Positions 18,320-22,642 of a stretch of DNA of 22,642 nucleotides are shown here, piece after piece. The notes under the pieces are model-generated. The model searched no databases and had not been told where the DNA came from. It saw only the letters and a list, made by a program, of their open reading frames with translations. Every line of letters begins with the position of its first letter. Within the stretch, counting starts at the first letter, position 1. The stretch comes from Isohypsibius dastychi. Taxonomy: Eukaryota; Tardigrada; Eutardigrada; Parachela; Isohypsibiidae. The translations under genes were made by a program, and so were the position numbers. The stretch spans positions 1-22,642 of the forward strand of contig JAQIWT010000354.1 of the NCBI GenBank assembly GCA_034696485.1. The letters are read 5' to 3'.

Positions 18320-18880
18320 TTAGGTTTTTTCTGATGGACAAAATTTTTTCTGGCTTTCGTCTGGGAACATCTGCGTTCTCAACTTCAGCAAGAGTGTCTT
18401 CTCGAGATGGTACGAACGAGGTAAACACTGCGGTCCGGATATTCTTGTTCGGGATATCAGCTCTTCTTTGTTCTTCACCAATTCAACGCTCTCCTCAAAG
18501 TTTCCGGATACCTCGTAAAGTTTCGTCACGCGCTGGGGGCTGACAAAGATGACTTCTTCGTCCCCAATTTCGTAATTAGATTCCGCTTGCCGGCTACTGT
18601 GTTCCGGTTGGCGGAATAGCTCCAATTCAGTGACAATATCAAACTGAATCGGCTTCATTTGGAAGCTGGTCGATTTTATGTAAGATTCCACATCTAGTGA
18701 CATATGATGCCATCGACCACTAGCGGAATATCCTCTGAGGTTCCAGGTTGCATCAACACGTTGTCGGAATAAGCCGATGGCGTCTACACTCTGCGGCCTT
18801 TGTTGAGACAGTCTCACTTTATTAAGCATAGACTTAAGCGTATTCACGAACGTCTCCTCAATCTGGTCACAATAATGCAT
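18320..18880 (-). pseudogene. Long open piece of the unknown minus-strand gene
   Basis: A 186-codon frame, the longest uninterrupted frame in the right half, rich in charged residues (for example FDIVTELELFRQPEHSSRQ and NFEESVELVKNKEEL). No transmembrane segment or zinc ligands are seen. It starts 33 nt after the stop of the frame at 18914-19264 and probably continued it in the ancestral gene, through an intron or an indel. Function is unknown. Confidence 0.4.
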
Positions 18881-18913
18881 AGGGAACCCAGCCTGCAGAA
18901 GAAGCCAGTCGAT

Positions 18914-19720
18914 TTATTTTATTGAATTCATTCGGACTATCGCTTCAGTGACCCAGTCAGTTCTCGAACTGAGTGCGTCAGCCACCATGTCTGATTGTGT
19001 TCTCTCCCCAACGTTCACAAGACTGGAGACTCTTCCATTGTCGATATGAATTTCAGCAATATCCACGACCGAAGTCTCATCACGATCGATATTCACACCG
19101 ATTTGATGCCACGGTGATGGTTCGACATAGTACTCCGGATACACTGCGGTGAGGCGATCTATGAGTTGTCCAACTTCATCATCCTTGAACAAGAATTTCC
19201 CCTCGCTGTAATCGAAACTAGGGTCGCAATCTAGTATGTCAGCCTGCTTTTGGTCGTACACCACATACTGGAAGAGCGGGAATGTCCGGTTGGTGAATAT
19301 ATGAACGATGACTAAATGTCCCTCCTGGTAACCATTTGACTAGACGAGGGCAATAAGATCGGCCTTGTTTGTAATTTTAGCCTTGGAAATTTCGATGCAA
19401 TGAGTGCGAAGTCCGCCCATATTTCGATATATCTAAGGCGCACTACGCGGTGTCAACAAAAAGACTTCAAAATTTGTCGGCGGCATCGTCCGCGAGATAA
19501 TTATATCCGCCTACTGATAACAAATTTATTATTTGCTACTTCACTTGAATATCAAACTGATTTCGGCACGATCTCGACCCACATCTATAGTGAGCTTCCG
19601 CTATATGTCGAGCATGCGGCGCATCTCATCCTTGTTGTTGAGGCCATATTGCCCCCATGTGTCACTCTCGGGCATCGCTACCGGATGCATCGGATACTGA
19701 TAGTGAAATCAATTTGAATT
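18914..19720 (-). pseudogene. Central part of the unknown minus-strand gene, with stop codons
   Basis: The frame 19264-18914 extends upstream in phase (HLVIVHIFTNRTFPLFQYVV before DQKQADILDCDPSF) through a TAG near 19346 to about 19470. Further upstream, after a likely intron, an exon-like block reads MPESDTWGQYGLNNKDEMRR and then RKLTIDVGRDRAEISLIF, with one TAG, over about 19700-19558. Sequence style is that of a large soluble eukaryotic protein with several nonsense codons. No domain is recognised. Confidence 0.4.
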
Positions 19721-19775
19721 TCGTGTGCATTTGCAGAAATGATCAGAGCGAGTGAACTGAAATTTGGATACTTAC

Positions 19776-20922
19776 ACTGATCAAAGTCGTTTCTTTTCAA
19801 GACTTCTTGGATGGCTTCATACAGGACGTCTTTCGATTTCGAAAGAGCTTTGCAAGTTGCAATGGAGTTTGTTTTCCAATGGACACCTCAATGTCGTAAT
19901 CAATGGCCGTAGCCAGTGAACCGAATGGCGCATTCCGGATCAAATCATCAGTTATCGCCAATCCTAGTTTTTCGAATACACCAAGATGTTTGAGCCATCA
20001 CGATTCTGCGGGTCTTTTTGGGAGAGGATGAGCGAGTTATGGGCGGGGGATACAATTTTGGGACACATCACGAGAAATACAATACCGCCTAATGGATAAT
20101 ACAAAATCGTTTGTTCAACCATTGTCAGGGTAGGTGGGGACAAAATCTGATAAGCCGTTGGGTCGACGTAAAGAGTGGCCTGGCGAAAGGCAAAAACTTT
20201 TGGACACTGATGCGAACAATTTAATGGAACTAACAGATATTGGTTTGACCAATTTTTTATACCGGTAGTGTGGTCGATTTATTAAAAACTTTGTTCTTGA
20301 CCATCCGGCAACCAGCGGCATGGAACTCGTTGCAATTCAGCACAAAAGCTTCGAATGACTTTTCATTTCTAAGCAATACCTGATATCCGGGCTTCTAGAC
20401 AATTTTATTATGACGTTCATCTTGATTTGTTGTAACAATCCCAGATCACGGCGAAACGACGCGCACAGGTGATCCCAAATTTCTGGGTTGAATTTGCGCA
20501 GACACAATTCTGCCAGGAGTGCCTCAAAATTTTGCGAAGCGACTCTGAACACTGAATATGAAGAGAACATTAGCATTAGACCGTCACTCTAACGTGATGC
20601 TTAATAACGACACAACACACCTGTATCACATCTTTTCTCTGCTCTAACCAGCTTTCGGTGAGGCACGTACTTCATCGAAATCATCTGACGAAATTTTTGC
20701 GCCGTTGAACGATATTCTTCGGGGAGGTCTTCTCTGTGACTTCACTGCTACACTCCCGTCAGCTCGACCTTCCACTTGTAGATGAACTCGTGAACAAATT
20801 TCTTTATACCGATTATCCCAGAGCCCATTTGCTCCGCGTCGACAACGAGAGTAGTGTTGAAATTGCCTTGAATATCGTTCACAAACATTCCACCAGCACG
20901 AGAAGTACCAATTTTGTCTCAC
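19776..20922 (-). pseudogene. 5' part of the unknown minus-strand gene, with frameshifts
   Basis: Readable minus-strand blocks in order: from about 20918, GGMFVNDIQGNFNTTLVVDA and then GIKKFVHEFIYKWKVE; EEYRSTAQKFRQMISMKYVP near 20710; a 79-codon frame 20576-20337 with NFEALLAELCLRKFNPEIWD and IKLSRSPDIRYCLE; then LGLAITDDLIRNAPFGSLAT to KQTPLQLAK, a one-base shift, and DVLYEAIQEVLKRNDFDQC up to a donor at 19775. Stops and at least one frameshift separate the blocks. Gene order with the downstream pieces suggests one ancestral gene of more than 3 kb. I cannot name the family. Confidence 0.4.
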
Positions 20923-21004
20923 ATCCCCACCGTATCGGCAGGCAATTACTGCTCGATTGATAGCAGTTATTGCCTGCCGATATAGTGGGTATGAAAGACA
21001 AAAA
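20911..21004. repeat. Head-to-head inverted repeat, arms about 43-45 bp, short loop
   Basis: The left arm 20911-20953 and right arm 20960-21004 are reverse complements at roughly 80-85%, with a near-perfect core around ATCGGCAGGCAAT. The loop is only about 6 nt. The left arm is the readable 5' edge of the decayed minus-strand gene; the right arm repeats it in plus orientation and diverges after about 45 bp. Confidence 0.8.
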
Positions 21005-21660
21005 TACCACTACATTCATCGTGAAAACACGCCATCACGCCTTGTCAAGAACAAGAAACAAACAAAGCTGATTCCGAAAACACTTCACGCAAGAAATTCT
21101 ACATTTTTTCTCACTTTGACATTGTAGAGCTGAGGACTCAAAGATGGCCAGTGATGACAGACTACATGGACGAATAGTGGAGAATGGCGCAGGAACAATT
21201 AAGGATCGGAAAAACAAGAATCAACCCGTCTGCAGAACTCGTGTAGAGAGACTACACTGTAGCGAGTATTTGAATTGTTTGACAAGGCGCTAACGTGGCA
21301 GTGCACGTAGGGAGACAACGAAACGCACGAACGTACGCTATCGATGAACATGCTTCCGAATTGCAAGTCCCCATTTGTGAACCCGTTTCAGATTCCAATT
21401 CTCCTATCGACGTTGCATAATATTCTGCACTAATCGTTCATCAGATCTGTTTTCGTTCCAATTGAATCACATGCTTGTCAACCAGAATGTTTCACCTGTC
21501 ATTCCCTAGCGGCGATGGTTCATGCTGAAAAACTTACATGTTCTACTTCGGCGTGATTCAATTCGCAGAATCATTTAAGAAACCTCATCGGGTTTGGTGT
21601 GTCTGGACCTGAAATACGCTGCTGATGAGGCAGTAACACCTTGCCAAGAATTTCATAGCG
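21005..21660. other. Unassigned, one weak plus-strand coding-like stretch
   Basis: From about 21290 to 21420 the plus strand reads as coding (ANVAVHVGRQRNARTYAIDE, then VSDSNSPIDVA and a TAA), but upstream stops and lack of splice signals leave it unsupported. No RNA gene or repeat is seen beyond the inverted repeat at its left edge. Confidence 0.3.
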
Positions 21661-21936
21661 ATGGGCCAAAACCAGTGTGTGATCTGCCTGGAAAGCCTCG
21701 ATTTCATCGAAACGCTAAATAACCCCGAATTTTGTAGGGCACTTCCGTATAATCCATGGAGATCTCAGTTTGGTCCGGACGACAACCTCACTCGTGAATG
21801 TATGTACTCGGCCGAACAATTTGCGTTATTTTCGGAGTGTCTTACTACACGATTCAAAATTTCAGACCAAACTGTGCTTGAAACCTTCGAAGATTTGGAC
21901 TCAAAAATTGGTCAGAAAACTTACTGTTCCATGTAG
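21661..21936 (+). CDS. Hypothetical 91-residue frame with one C-x-x-C
   Basis: An intact frame from ATG at 21661 to TAG at 21934-21936. It begins MGQNQCVICLESLD, which resembles the first half of a RING finger, but no Cys-x-His or Cys-Pro-x-Cys half follows. The rest is acidic, with scattered Cys. It may be the first exon of a RING gene or an unrelated small protein. The preceding bases show no clear acceptor. Confidence 0.35.
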   Translation: MGQNQCVICLESLDFIETLNNPEFCRALPYNPWRSQFGPDDNLTRECMYSAEQFALFSECLTTRFKISDQTVLETFEDLDSKIGQKTYCSM

Positions 21937-22227
21937 TTGTAAATTGTGTTTTTCAAGTGGAGTTTATCGTGTTTCTGTTATTAACGAACTAATTTTTGTA
22001 ACATTCAATTGGAAAAACAAGGAATCAGGCTAGCACGGATGAAGTAATTGTGGCGGCAGGCGAAACTCCGAACAACCGTTATGTTTCCGACGTTTGAGGG
22101 TGTACTTTAAGTCCGGAAAACTAGGTGGATCTTGTTAAACTCCCGGGAGACTTGACCCAACTTGGCAGGGACATCATGGTATAACTTTACTTGTCAAAAA
22201 TCAACAAATCTTACAAAACCTGTCCGA

Positions 22228-22642
22228 TAGGACCGCGACGAAGCTGTTCTTGACTTGAAGGGAATAATGGACAGGAATATCAAAACAAAACTCATTCAAG
22301 CCGGTATGTCTTGACTATCAATCACTTGGTGTGTTATCAACCGAGTCTGGATCCCGGATTTTTTGATGTGCAAATCAAATGGCAGAATTTTTAAACTATG
22401 CCACCCTACTGCTGCTTCTACCAAGCGGATGACATGTGTGCAACCAACATGGCCAACTATGTGAAGAAAGAAAATGTGGATAAAATTATTTTGCGAGTGT
22501 GCCGAGATCCGGGTGATCTGAAGAGTGCATCCGATTATCCCGTCTACTAGATTTGTAAACGCAACACTGATGAAGATATTCGGGATTCGGGTGGCAAATT
22601 AATCCGATGGATTCAATTCGGATATGCAAATAAAAGTTTGTT
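22228..22642 (+). pseudogene. Coding-like exons at the window edge, one stop inside
   Basis: An exon-like piece from about 22228 to 22301 (DRDEAVLDLKGIMDRNIKTK) ends at a plausible donor GTATGT. After about 95 nt a frame opens at ATG 22398 (PPYCCFYQADDMCATNMANY), is interrupted by TAG at 22548-22550, and continues in the same phase (DEDIRDSGGKLIRWIQFGY) to the window end. The second piece is Cys-containing and could be a small domain. No family is recognised, and the gene runs out of the window. Confidence 0.35.

Overview
The window looks like nuclear DNA from a rhabditid nematode, probably Caenorhabditis or a close relative. This is inferred from gene style, not from a match. Introns are short (about 40-100 nt), start GTAAG/GTATG-like and end TTTCAG, TTTTAG or TTACAG. 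Three genes have a strong 3' splice acceptor 10-40 nt before the start codon, as expected for spliced-leader trans-splicing. F-box and RING remnants fit too. There is no bacterial-style operon, rRNA or tRNA that I can see.

Left part, about 0.77-10.45 kb: three multi-exon genes lie in one block. (1) A plus-strand RING/zinc-finger gene, 979-2799. (2) A minus-strand transposase of the CACTA/EnSpm (CMC) kind, 6031-3500, whose four exons are all phase 0 but carry two in-frame TGA codons. (3) A plus-strand gene of about 25 exons, 6380-10388, with a BEN-like C-terminus; 23 of its 24 introns are phase 1. This third gene is interrupted by a 242-bp Tc1/mariner-type MITE with a TA target duplication; leaving the MITE out gives a 751-codon chain. 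The block is seeded with a 12-bp word, GCTGACGACAGC, in both orientations: 17 exact and about 10 near copies between 769 and 10451, in introns, exons and spacers, and no exact copy in the remaining 12 kb. I read the block as one large DNA transposon, or a fossil of one, carrying transposase, a RING/zinc-finger protein, a BEN-like protein and a dispersed motif that one of these proteins may bind. Termini were not found.

Flanks: 3-730 holds open frames of unknown kind that might be capsid-gene remnants. 10603-10990 holds a broken adenain-like cysteine protease frame of the Maverick/Polinton type. Together they suggest the block may have inserted into an old Maverick; this is inference.

Right part, 11-22.6 kb: decayed, mostly minus-strand gene debris without the 12-mer. 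It includes a Tudor-like remnant (11.0-11.8 kb), an F-box-type remnant (12.66-13.69 kb) with a partial second copy at 14.85 kb, a RING remnant lacking its first cysteine pair (16.66-17.1 kb), a long broken minus-strand gene (17.8-20.9 kb) of unknown family ending at a head-to-head inverted repeat (20.91-21.0 kb), and small plus-strand open frames at the far end.
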